In this document: positions 1 through 6,704 of the stretch, one piece after another
Layout: every line of letters starts with the position of its first letter
How positions within the stretch are numbered: the stretch's first letter is position 1
Assembly (NCBI GenBank): GCA_023401045.1
Contig: JAEXEM010000421.1
Location: 1-8,019, forward strand
Direction: 5' to 3'
Length of the DNA: 8,019 bases
DNA from: Actinomycetes bacterium
GTDB taxonomy: Bacteria; Actinomycetota; Actinomycetes; Actinomycetales; Cellulomonadaceae
The notes under the pieces: model-generated
What the model was told of the DNA's origin: nothing
Databases searched by the model: none
What the model saw: only the letters and a program-made list of their open reading frames with translations
Translations under genes and position numbers: made by a program

Positions 1-71
1 CGCCCCCGGGGCGGGGGGGGGGGGGGGGGCCCCCACGACTCGACCTGCGTCAGGGCTGAGCCTGCGTCGGC
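1..71. other. Downstream flank with G17 homopolymer
   Basis: This short stretch lies beyond the stop codon of the UPF0182 gene and holds no coding region I can support. Positions 13-29 are an uninterrupted run of 17 G, preceded by C5 (3-7) and G4 (8-11) and followed by C5 (30-34), so G/C tracts can pair with each other. An 8-bp direct repeat CCTGCGTC occurs at 44-51 and 61-68. No tRNA or rRNA signature is visible. The long G run may be a real slippage-prone tract or a sequencing or assembly artefact at a contig end. Confidence 0.5.
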
Positions 72-74
72 TCA
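57..74 (-). terminator. Small hairpin overlapping UPF0182 stop
   Basis: On the minus strand the stop codon TGA (74-72) is the first three bases of the left arm TGAGCC; the right arm GGCTCA ends at 57, with a 6-nt loop. The stem is 6 bp and there is no U tract. It could help end transcription or protect the 3' end, but the stem is short enough to be chance in DNA this GC-rich. Confidence 0.3.
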
Positions 75-3000
75 CCCGTCGCCGAGACGACCCTCCGCCT
101 CGATGGCGTCACGGATCGCCGCGTCGAGGCGCGTCTGCGCCTCGCCGTACCTGGCGAAGTCGTTGTCCGCGAGGGCCTGCTGCCCGTCGAGGATCGCCTG
201 CTGGGCACGCTGCAGCGCCTCGTCGAGAGCCGTCCGGGCGTCGCCCGCCGGGGCGGACGGGGACGGGGACGACGGCGTCGGGGCGGGCCCGGCGTCGTTC
301 GGCACGGGCTCGGAGCCCGCGTCGCCGCCAGGGGTGTCGAGGCCGGGCGACGGTACCGGCTCGGCGCCGACGTCCCCCGCGTCGGCACCCGAGTCGCCGC
401 CGAACACCTGGTCGAGGGCCTCGTCGAGGGTCTCCGCGTAGCCGATCTCGTTGCCGAACGCGACGAGCACGCGCTGGAGCAGCGGGTACGTCGTCCCCGA
501 CGCCGCCTGCACGTAGACCGGCTGGACGTAGAGCAGACCACCGCCGACGGGCAGCGTCAGCAGGTTGCCGCGCCGGACGGTCGAGTCACCGCGGGCGAGG
601 ATGTTGAGCTGCTCGGAGACCTCCGGGTCGGCGGTGAAGTTCGCCGCCGCCTGGCCGGGTCCGGGCACCGTCGAGTCGCGAGGCAGCTCGAGCAGGCGCA
701 TCTTGCCGTACCCCTCCGCCACCTCACCCGGCGTGTTGCCGGCTTCGGCGTCGACCGCGAGGTACCCGGTGAGGACCTCGCGGGCGCTGCCACCGCCGGG
801 GATGAAGGTCGACATGAGGGAGAACCGCGCCTGCTCCTCGCCCGGCATCTGCAGGGTGAGGTAGTACGGCGGCTGCGCGACGTCCGAGCTCGCGGCCGTG
901 GGGTCCGCCGGGTTCTGCCAGAAGTCGTTCCCGGAGAAGAACTCCGCCGCGTTCGTCACGTGGTACTGCCCCAGCAGCGCACGCTGCACCTTGAAGAGGT
1001 CCTCGGGGTACCGCAGGTGGCTCATGAGGTCGCCGGAGATCTCCGACATCGGCTTGAGCGTCGTCGGGAAGACCTTCGTCCACGCCTCGAGCACCGGGTC
1101 CTCGGCGTCCCACGCGTAGAGGTCGACGGACCCGTCGTACGCGTCCACCGTCGCCTTGACGGAGTTGCGGATGTAGTTCACCTGCTTGGGCAGCAGCGCC
1201 TGGACGGTCGCGCTGCGCTCGGTGATGGTGTCGGTCGTCGTGTCCTCGAGGGAGCGCAGCGCCGCGTACGGGTACTGGTCCGACGTCGTGTACCCGTCGA
1301 CGATCCACTTGACCCGGCCGTCGACGACCGCGGGGTAGACGCGCCCGTCGAGGTCGAGGAAGGGAGCCACCTTGGCGACCCGCTCGCGCGGGGCCCGGTC
1401 GTAGAGGATCTGCGAGTGCTCGTTGACGCGCTCGGAGAAGAGGATCTGCTCGTCACCGAACTTCAGCGCGTAGAGCGCCTTGTTCCACAGGTTGCCGACC
1501 TCGGGGCCGGCCGAGACGTCCTGCGTCGGGAACCGGTAGGGCACCGAGCCGGACTCGTCGTCCGGGTAGTCGAACTCCCAGCCGTTGCTGCTCTCGGCGG
1601 CCCCGACGATCGAGTACTCCGGCGAGTCCTGGCCGAAGTAGATGCGCGGCTCGTACTCGCCCATCTGGCCGGTGGACGGGATGCCGCCCTCCCAGAACGC
1701 CGGTGCGCCGCGCGGCCCGCGGGTGTTGCCGTAGGCGGCGACGACACCGAAGCCGTGGGTGTAGACCGTCGTGTCGTTCGTCCAGTTGCGCTGCTGCTGG
1801 CTCAGCCCGTTGAGGTTGAGCTCGCGCACGGCGATGACGGTGTCGCGGCTCTCGCCGTCGATGTCGTAGCGGTCGACGGACAGCGAGTCGGGGAACGTGT
1901 AGAACCCTCGGATCTGCTGGAGCTGCTTGAACGACGGCGAGACGATGTTCGGGTCGAGCAGACGGATCGACGCGGTGGTCTCGGCGTCGGCGCGCAGCGC
2001 GCCCGGCTCCGCCGTGACCTTCGCGTCGTACTCGCTCGTCTCGACGTCCTCGAGGTCGTACGCGGCGAGCGTCGCGTCGATGTTGCGCTGGATGAACTCC
2101 GCCTCGGCGTCCTGCTGGTTGGGCTGCACCTGGAAGCGCTGGACGACTGCCGGGTACACACCACCGACGACGACGGCCGCGACGACCATGAGACCGACAC
2201 CGATGGCCGGCAGCCGCCAGTTGCCCGTGAAGGCCGTGGCGATGAAGGCGCCCGCGACGACGACCGCGGCGACGGCGAGGATCGCCTTCGACGGGATGAC
2301 GGCGTGGACGTCGGTGAAGCCCGCACCCTGCCAGCGCTGCTCGCCGGACTGCTGCTTCGTGAGGATCGAGTAGCGGTCGAGCCAGTAGTTCGCCGCGACG
2401 AGGAGGAGCACGAGCGCGCCGAGCACCGACAGGTGGACGCGTGCGGCACGCGTCGTGCGCGGGGCACCGGCCCCGCCGCCGATCCGCAGGCCGCCGTAGA
2501 GGTAGTGCGTCGCGACCGCCGCGACCGTCGACAGCACGACGACCGCCATGAGGAACGACACGACGAAGCGCAGGCCGGGCAGCGTGAAGAGGTAGAAGCC
2601 GAGGTCGACGCCCCACTGCGGGTCGACCTCACCGACCTCGCCGCCGTTGAGCCACAGCTGGACGGTGCTCCACTGCTGGGAGGCCGCGCCGCCCGCGAAG
2701 AGCCCGAGCACGACGGGCCCGACGACGAGCACGAGCCGGCGCAGCGGCTCGATGGCCTCGCGGTACTGGTCGAGGTTCGCCTGCTCCTGCGTCGACGGCG
2801 CGTACACCGGCCGGGCGCGGTAGGCGTAGCTGAGCGAGAACCCGACGCCGGCCGCCATGACGAGGAAGCCGAGGACGAAGAGCAGGGCACGCGTCAGCCA
2901 CTCGGTGCGCAGCACCTCGACGAAGCCGAGCTGGGAGAACCACAGCACCTCCGTCCAGACCTGCGCGAGCACGAGCAGGAGGACGACGAGCACGGCGAGC

Positions 3001-3077
3001 GTGATGAGCGTCGGCACCAGCGGACCGCGTCGGCGCGCGGCGCGGGGTCCGGGGCGGGGTGGGGAGGCGAAGGTCAC
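72..3077 (-). CDS. UPF0182 family multi-pass membrane protein
   Basis: A 1001-residue integral membrane protein of the actinobacterial UPF0182 (COG1615) family, whose biochemical role is not established. Seven hydrophobic helices are visible at about 19-41, 61-85, 112-131, 168-190, 213-231, 262-284 and 289-312. A large, mostly polar domain of about 570 residues follows, probably outside the membrane. A Pro/Ala/Gly/Asp-rich linker (about 893-945, with EPVP twice) leads to a charged helical C-terminus (about 947-998). The N-terminus is Pro/Arg-rich. I chose the GTG at 3077 (product starts VTFASPP) because GAGGA lies 10 nt upstream on the minus strand; in-frame upstream starts at 3113 and 3206 lack a ribosome site and the one at 3206 would run across the neighbouring gene's start. 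Length matches the family. The gene is divergent from the PPA1309 gene and shares its intergenic region. The family call is firm; substrate and function are unknown. Confidence 0.93.
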   Translation of the reverse strand: MTFASPPRPGPRAARRRGPLVPTLITLAVLVVLLLVLAQVWTEVLWFSQLGFVEVLRTEWLTRALLFVLGFLVMAAGVGFSLSYAYRARPVYAPSTQEQANLDQYREAIEPLRRLVLVVGPVVLGLFAGGAASQQWSTVQLWLNGGEVGEVDPQWGVDLGFYLFTLPGLRFVVSFLMAVVVLSTVAAVATHYLYGGLRIGGGAGAPRTTRAARVHLSVLGALVLLLVAANYWLDRYSILTKQQSGEQRWQGAGFTDVHAVIPSKAILAVAAVVVAGAFIATAFTGNWRLPAIGVGLMVVAAVVVGGVYPAVVQRFQVQPNQQDAEAEFIQRNIDATLAAYDLEDVETSEYDAKVTAEPGALRADAETTASIRLLDPNIVSPSFKQLQQIRGFYTFPDSLSVDRYDIDGESRDTVIAVRELNLNGLSQQQRNWTNDTTVYTHGFGVVAAYGNTRGPRGAPAFWEGGIPSTGQMGEYEPRIYFGQDSPEYSIVGAAESSNGWEFDYPDDESGSVPYRFPTQDVSAGPEVGNLWNKALYALKFGDEQILFSERVNEHSQILYDRAPRERVAKVAPFLDLDGRVYPAVVDGRVKWIVDGYTTSDQYPYAALRSLEDTTTDTITERSATVQALLPKQVNYIRNSVKATVDAYDGSVDLYAWDAEDPVLEAWTKVFPTTLKPMSEISGDLMSHLRYPEDLFKVQRALLGQYHVTNAAEFFSGNDFWQNPADPTAASSDVAQPPYYLTLQMPGEEQARFSLMSTFIPGGGSAREVLTGYLAVDAEAGNTPGEVAEGYGKMRLLELPRDSTVPGPGQAAANFTADPEVSEQLNILARGDSTVRRGNLLTLPVGGGLLYVQPVYVQAASGTTYPLLQRVLVAFGNEIGYAETLDEALDQVFGGDSGADAGDVGAEPVPSPGLDTPGGDAGSEPVPNDAGPAPTPSSPSPSAPAGDARTALDEALQRAQQAILDGQQALADNDFARYGEAQTRLDAAIRDAIEAEGRLGDG

Positions 3078-3087
3078 GGCGTTGCGG

Positions 3088-3092
3088 TCCTC
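3088..3092 (-). promoter_or_regulatory. Ribosome binding site deciding UPF0182 start
   Basis: The plus strand reads TCCTC, giving GAGGA on the minus strand, 10 nt before the GTG at 3077. The alternative start at 3113 has no purine-rich motif before it, so this site favours the 1001-residue product. Confidence 0.55.
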
Positions 3093-3135
3093 GTCGTCGG
3101 TCGGTCTCGTCACGGGCGCAGGAGCACCCACGCTG

Positions 3136-3165
3136 GGGAACGGCCCGCCCGTGCCCCAGGTTCCC
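3136..3165. promoter_or_regulatory. Symmetric bidirectional ECF-like promoter element
   Basis: GGGAAC (3136-3141) and GTTCCC (3160-3165) are perfect inverted arms separated by exactly 18 nt. Read on the plus strand this gives GGAAC-N18-GTT toward the PPA1309 gene; read on the minus strand it gives the same GGAAC-N18-GTT toward UPF0182. The SigR (Streptomyces) and SigH (Mycobacterium) ECF sigma factors recognise GGAA(T/C) with a GTT -10 motif at about this spacing. Predicted transcription starts would be near 3170 (+) and near 3131 (-), giving leaders of roughly 12-20 nt and 54 nt. The symmetry and spacing are seen directly; use by a sigma factor is inference. It could instead be a repressor operator with widely spaced half-sites. 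Confidence 0.45.
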
Positions 3166-3181
3166 ACACCCGGATGAGACG

Positions 3182-3763
3182 ATGGCGGGCGTGAGCACGC
3201 CGACACCCGCCTCCGAGCCCACCCCGGACGCCCGCGCGGGCCACGCCCTCGCCGACGCGGTCCGCGAGATCGAGCACCACGTCGCCGCCGCGGGCTGGGA
3301 CGCGCCCGTGCGGGTCTTCGCGCTCGTCCGCACGCAGGCAGCGCTCGAGGCCGAGCCCGCGCTCGCCGAGCAGCTCGCGCCCGAGGTGCTCGCCGCCGCG
3401 CGGGCGGACGACCAGCACCTCACGTCGATCGAGCAGGAGGGCCTCCCCCACGCCGACGACCTCGAGCAGCTCCTCGGCGGGCTCACGTGGCCGCCGACGG
3501 TGCACGGCGCGGCCGTCACGGTCGAGCGCGTCGTCCTGCCCCCGGGGGCCGAGGAGGACCTGCCGGCCGATCCCGACGCCGCGGTGGCGGCGCTCCTCGC
3601 GCACCCCGGGCGCGAGGACGTCCGGATCGCTGTCGGGGTGCTGCGGGACGGCCCCTCGTGGTGCGCCGTGCGCACCCGTGCGCACGACAGCGACGACGCG
3701 GTCGGTCAGGGTGCGGATCTCGTGCCGGGACTCGTCGAGGCGGTGCGCGCGACGCTCGCGTGA
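3182..3763 (+). CDS. PPA1309 family protein
   Basis: A 193-residue protein of the PPA1309 family, an uncharacterised actinobacterial family often found near UPF0182 and PDZ/Lon protease genes. There is no signal peptide or membrane helix, so it is probably cytoplasmic. A Pro/Thr-rich N-terminal tail (about 1-15) precedes a helical region with FALVRT (about 46-51). Then come a segment with EQEGLPHADDLEQLL, a conserved-looking TWPPTVHGAAVTVER stretch, and a C-terminal part with DVRIAVGVLRDGPSWCAVRTRAHDSD, which I recognise as family-typical. Start choice is open: ATG 3182 has a weak GGA upstream, while GTG 3191 (product VSTPTP) would suit a leaderless transcript with GACGAT as a -10 seven nt before it. 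It ends 25 nt before the convergent protease gene. No enzymatic motif is seen and no function can be assigned. Confidence 0.87.
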   Translation: MAGVSTPTPASEPTPDARAGHALADAVREIEHHVAAAGWDAPVRVFALVRTQAALEAEPALAEQLAPEVLAAARADDQHLTSIEQEGLPHADDLEQLLGGLTWPPTVHGAAVTVERVVLPPGAEEDLPADPDAAVAALLAHPGREDVRIAVGVLRDGPSWCAVRTRAHDSDDAVGQGADLVPGLVEAVRATLA

Positions 3764-3788
3764 GGCCGCACGCCGCGTGGCGCGACGG

Positions 3789-5063
3789 TCAGGACGCGGG
3801 GCAGGTCGGCAGGTCATCGCCCTCGCCGGCGCCGATCGCCACGAGCGCGGCGCGCGCGTCCGACAGGGTGCCGACCGGCACGACCCGCAGCCCGTCGGGC
3901 TCGTAGCCGACGACCTCGTCGCAGTTGCCCTCCGGCGCGAGGAACCACCGGGCGCCGTCGCGGGCGGCGCCCGCGAGCTTCTGCCGGATGCCGCCGATGG
4001 TGCCGACCTCGCCCGTGACGTCGATCGTCCCGGTGCCGGCGACGATCTCGCCGTCCGCCTCGTCCTCGGGCGTGAGGAGGTCGACGATGCCGAGCGCGAA
4101 CATCATGCCCGCGCTCGGACCCCCGATGCCCTCGACCGTGATGTCGACGTCGACGGGCATGTCGAAGGACGGGTCGACGTACACGCCGATCTGCGCGCCG
4201 CCGCCCTCACGCTCGCGCGTGACGACCGGCACCTCGACCGTGGCGCCGTGACGCGTGACGGTGAGCGTCACCGTGCTCCCGGGCTCGACGTCGTCCAGCC
4301 GGGAGACGAGGGTCTGGTAGTCGGGGAGCGCCTCGCCGTCCATCGCCGTGACGACGTCACCCTCCTCGAGGCGCCCCTCCGCGTCCGACCCCTCCACGGT
4401 GCCGGCCACGACGAGCGTCGCCGGCACCTCGTAGCCGAGCTCGGTGAGCGCGGCGACCGTCGCGTTCTCCTGCGAGGACACCATCGCCCCCGCGTTCGAC
4501 TCGTCGAGCTCCTCGCGCGTGACGTCCTCGGGGTACACCTGCTCGACGGGCCGCACGACGGAGTGCCGCGACACCCACCCGCCGAGCACGTCGAGCAGGT
4601 ACGCGGGGTAGCCGGGTCCGCCGGACCCGGAGATCGTCGTGAGGCGCAGCTCGCCCGAGGACGGGTACGTCTCGGCACCGCTCACCCGGACGAGCGGCTC
4701 ACCGTCGACCTCGCCGAGCACGTCGCGGGTGGGACCCGGGGTGTTGACGGCGTACGGCGCGGGGGTGATGACGAGGACGGCGAAGAGCACGGCCGTGACG
4801 AGCGACCCGATCGACAGCAGCAGCGCGCGCGGCGTCGGACGGCCGGCGTCCTCGAGGGCGACGCCCTCGGGTCCGGCAGGCCCAGGGGTCGCGTGCTCGG
4901 ACGTGGTCGCGTCGGGGGGCGTCTCGTGGGCGGCGTCGCCGTGGGCGGACGTCCCCGGGGTGGACCCGGGCGCGGCGGGCCCGTCGGGGTGCCCGGCGTC
5001 CGGTGCGTCGAGGGGCAGGCGCTCGTCGGCGGTGCGGTCGTGGTCGGGCACGTCCACGATCAT
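3789..5063 (-). CDS. YlbL/DdcP-type PDZ and Lon-domain membrane protease
   Basis: A 424-residue single-pass membrane serine protease of the YlbL family (PDZ plus peptidase S16 Lon C-terminal domain). In order: a long Pro/Asp/His/Ala-rich, probably disordered cytoplasmic tail (about 1-75); one transmembrane helix (about 79-101); an extracytoplasmic region; a PDZ domain (about 219-284, with RLEEGDVVTAMDGE); and the Lon-type proteolytic domain. The catalytic dyad appears intact: Ser317 in GPSAGMMFALG and Lys362 in GGIRQKLAGAARDG. Cysteines at 381 and 421 could form a disulphide outside the cell. In Bacillus subtilis the family member DdcP helps end the DNA-damage checkpoint by degrading a division inhibitor; the substrate here is unknown. 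I use ATG 5063; an in-frame GTG at 5081 has GAGGA directly abutting it and so is poorly placed. The gene converges on PPA1309 and diverges from the DUF2342 gene. Confidence 0.93.
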   Translation of the reverse strand: MIVDVPDHDRTADERLPLDAPDAGHPDGPAAPGSTPGTSAHGDAAHETPPDATTSEHATPGPAGPEGVALEDAGRPTPRALLLSIGSLVTAVLFAVLVITPAPYAVNTPGPTRDVLGEVDGEPLVRVSGAETYPSSGELRLTTISGSGGPGYPAYLLDVLGGWVSRHSVVRPVEQVYPEDVTREELDESNAGAMVSSQENATVAALTELGYEVPATLVVAGTVEGSDAEGRLEEGDVVTAMDGEALPDYQTLVSRLDDVEPGSTVTLTVTRHGATVEVPVVTREREGGGAQIGVYVDPSFDMPVDVDITVEGIGGPSAGMMFALGIVDLLTPEDEADGEIVAGTGTIDVTGEVGTIGGIRQKLAGAARDGARWFLAPEGNCDEVVGYEPDGLRVVPVGTLSDARAALVAIGAGEGDDLPTCPAS

Positions 5064-5091
5064 CCCCCACCCGCCCGGCACTCCTCGCGCG

Positions 5092-5139
5092 CGGCGGTCC
5101 GCCGTGAGCGAACCTGCGCAGCGCCCGGTGCGCGGGCGC
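5092..5139. repeat. Two inverted repeats in divergent intergenic region
   Basis: CGGCGG-T-CCGCCG (5092-5104) is a perfect 6-bp inverted repeat around one base, and GCGCCCG-N5-CGGGCGC (5121-5139) is a perfect 7-bp inverted repeat. They sit between the divergent protease and DUF2342 genes; the second ends just before the candidate -10 element at 5143. They could be operator half-sites or, on the minus strand, structure in the protease leader. GC-rich sequence makes such repeats fairly common by chance. Confidence 0.3.
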
Positions 5140-5142
5140 GGT

Positions 5143-5148
5143 TACCGT
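5143..5148 (+). promoter_or_regulatory. Candidate -10 element for DUF2342 gene
   Basis: TACCGT fits the TANNNT -10 pattern of the main actinobacterial sigma factor and lies 31 nt before the ATG, predicting a leader of about 25 nt that carries the ribosome site. No clear -35 hexamer is visible at 16-18 nt spacing. Confidence 0.4.
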
Positions 5149-5168
5149 GGGACGTCACCGGCTCCGAC

Positions 5169-5175
5169 AGGAGGA
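5169..5175 (+). promoter_or_regulatory. Strong ribosome binding site
   Basis: AGGAGGA, a near-perfect anti-16S complement, lies 5 nt before the ATG at 5180 and decides this start over the upstream in-frame codon at 5147. Confidence 0.8.
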
Positions 5176-5179
5176 CACC

Positions 5180-6607
5180 ATGAGCCCCGACCTCCCGTCC
5201 GACGGCAGCCCGGACCGGCCCGGCGAGCAGCAGTGGGAGCAGATGCTGCGGGCCATGCTCGGCCCCGCCGCCGACGACGCGATCCGTGAGCTGCGCGAGC
5301 GGGGCATCGACCCCGCGGCCATGGCGGCGTCCTCCGGCCTGCCGACGGACCCCGCGATGCTCCAGCAGGCGATCGCCCAGGTGCAGCGCCTCATGGCGAG
5401 CTCGGCGGACCAGCCCGTCAACTGGCAGATGGCCCACGACCTCGCCCGCCAGCAGGCCGCCCTCGGCGGTGACCCCTCGCTCTCCCCGGTGCGGGTCGCC
5501 CAGGTGCGCGACGCGCTGTCCGTCGCCGAGCTGTGGCTCGACGCCGCGACGGTGCTGCCCCCGGCCGGCGGCCGGACGCAGGCGTGGAGCCGGGCGGAGT
5601 GGGTGGAGGCCACCCTGCCGACGTGGCAGCGCCTCACCGGTCCGGTCGCGGAGTCGCTCTCGGCCGCCCTGGCGAAGGCGCTCGGCGCCGCCACCGAGGA
5701 CCTCGGGTCCGCGCTGCCGCCGGGCACGCCGTTCGGCGACCCCGCCCAGCTCCTGCGCGGACTCGGCTCGGCGGTCTTCGGGCTGCAGGTCGGTCAGGCC
5801 GCCGGCACGCTCGCCCGCGAGGTCTTCGGCACGACGGACATCGGCCTGCCGCTGCTCGACCGGCCGGCACCGGCGCTCGTCGCGAGCAACGTCGACGCCT
5901 TCGCCGAGGGCCTCGACGTGCCCGCCGACGAGGTGCGGCTCTACCTCGCGCTGCGGGAGGCGGCCGCGAGCCGGCTGTTCGCGCACGTCCCGTGGCTGCG
6001 CGCGCACCTGTTCGACGCGGTCGCGGAGTACGCCCGCGGCATCACCATCGACGTCGAGCAGCTCGAGGACGCCGTGTCCTCCATCGACCCGTCCGACCCG
6101 GCGGCCCTCCAGGAGGCGCTGTCCGGCGGGGTGTTCGAGCCGCAGACGACGCCCGCGCAGCAGGCCGCGCTCGCGCGCCTCGAGACCGCGCTCGCGCTCG
6201 TCGAGGGCTGGGTCGACGAGGTGGCGACGACCGCGGCCGCACCGCACCTGCCGCGCGCCGTCGCGCTGCGTGAGATGGTCCGCCGCCGCCGCGCCGCGGG
6301 CGGGCCGGCCGAGCAGACGTTCGCCAACCTCGTCGGGCTCGAGCTGCGCCCGCGCCGGCTGCGGGACGCGGCGACGCTGTGGGCGCACCTCACCGCGACG
6401 CACGGCGTCGACGGCCGCGACGAGATCTGGGCCCACCCGGACCTCGTGCCGACCGCGCAGGACCTCGACGACCCGTCCGGGTACGACGAGCGGCGCCGTG
6501 CCGCCGTCGACGAGTCGGCGGACCTCGACCGTGCGCTCGCGCAGATCCTCGATGACGCCGACGGCCCCCCGGAGGAGCACTCGCCGGAGGACGGCCCGAC
6601 CGACTGA
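5180..6607 (+). CDS. DUF2342 / Zincin_2 zinc-dependent metalloprotease-like protein
   Basis: A 475-residue protein of the DUF2342 (Zincin_2) family, annotated in actinobacteria as a putative zinc-dependent metalloprotease or hydrolase. No signal peptide or membrane helix is evident, so it is probably cytoplasmic. Recognisable family segments are NWQMAHDLARQQ (81-92), the Gly/Ala-rich GSAVFGLQVGQAAGTLAREVFG (196-217), LPLLDRPAPALVASNVDAFAEGL (223-245), LREAAASRLFAHVPWLRAHL (258-277), EALSGGVFEPQTTPAQQAALARLETALALVEGW (312-344) and PAEQTFANLVGLELRPRRLRDA (376-397). The C-terminal tail (about 445-475) is acidic. The segment where zincins carry HExxH reads R259-E-A-A-A263 here, so both metal-binding histidines seem absent; a peptidase role is therefore doubtful and a scaffolding or binding role is possible. 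A strong AGGAGGA supports the ATG. The gene is divergent from the PDZ/Lon protease and convergent with the M48-type metallopeptidase. Confidence 0.9.
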   Translation: MSPDLPSDGSPDRPGEQQWEQMLRAMLGPAADDAIRELRERGIDPAAMAASSGLPTDPAMLQQAIAQVQRLMASSADQPVNWQMAHDLARQQAALGGDPSLSPVRVAQVRDALSVAELWLDAATVLPPAGGRTQAWSRAEWVEATLPTWQRLTGPVAESLSAALAKALGAATEDLGSALPPGTPFGDPAQLLRGLGSAVFGLQVGQAAGTLAREVFGTTDIGLPLLDRPAPALVASNVDAFAEGLDVPADEVRLYLALREAAASRLFAHVPWLRAHLFDAVAEYARGITIDVEQLEDAVSSIDPSDPAALQEALSGGVFEPQTTPAQQAALARLETALALVEGWVDEVATTAAAPHLPRAVALREMVRRRRAAGGPAEQTFANLVGLELRPRRLRDAATLWAHLTATHGVDGRDEIWAHPDLVPTAQDLDDPSGYDERRRAAVDESADLDRALAQILDDADGPPEEHSPEDGPTD

Positions 6608-6654
6608 CACCGCCCCGGCACGGACGCCGGGCACAGCCTCCCCGGACGCCGACC

Positions 6655-6678
6655 TCCGCGGACGACTCCGTCCGCGGA
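6655..6678. terminator. Hairpin terminator between convergent genes
   Basis: Arms TCCGCGGACG (6655-6664) and CGTCCGCGGA (6669-6678) pair perfectly over 10 bp with a 4-nt loop. It lies in the 88-bp gap between the convergent DUF2342 and metallopeptidase genes, so it can act in both directions. There is no U tract on either side, as is common for actinobacterial terminators. Confidence 0.65.
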
Positions 6679-6689
6679 CCCGGTCCTGC

Positions 6690-6704
6690 GAGGACTCAGT
6701 CCTC
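6690..6704 (-). repeat. Interrupted palindrome over metallopeptidase stop codon
   Basis: GAGGACT (6690-6696), one centre base, then AGTCCTC (6698-6704) form a 7-bp inverted repeat. The minus-strand stop codon TGA (6698-6696) sits exactly at its centre. A one-base loop cannot fold as a simple RNA hairpin, so it is more likely a duplex-DNA feature or chance; it may add to the nearby terminator. Confidence 0.35.

Noticed and set aside
44..68. 8-bp direct repeat CCTGCGTC next to the G tract as an attachment site
   Set aside because: Eight bases twice within 25 bp is weak, and no integrase, tRNA or other mobile-element sign accompanies it.
3178..3193. GACGAT as a leaderless -10 with GTG 3191 as the PPA1309 start
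   Set aside because: Spacing is right (7 nt) but the conserved first T is missing and ATG 3182 is equally possible; kept only as an alternative in the gene entry.
960..3194. 744-codon open frame on the plus strand opposite UPF0182
   Set aside because: Its translation is extremely rich in Arg, Val, Asp and Glu with no recognisable domain, and it mirrors the strong third-position GC bias of the real minus-strand gene.
3764..3788. CACGC-c-GCGTG inverted repeat in the 25-bp gap between PPA1309 and protease stops
   Set aside because: The arms are 5 bp with a one-base centre, too short to call a terminator at this GC content.
3678..5183. 501-codon plus-strand open frame opposite the PDZ/Lon protease
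   Set aside because: Antisense to a gene with intact domains and catalytic residues; the translation is Arg/Val/Gly/Asp-biased without motifs.
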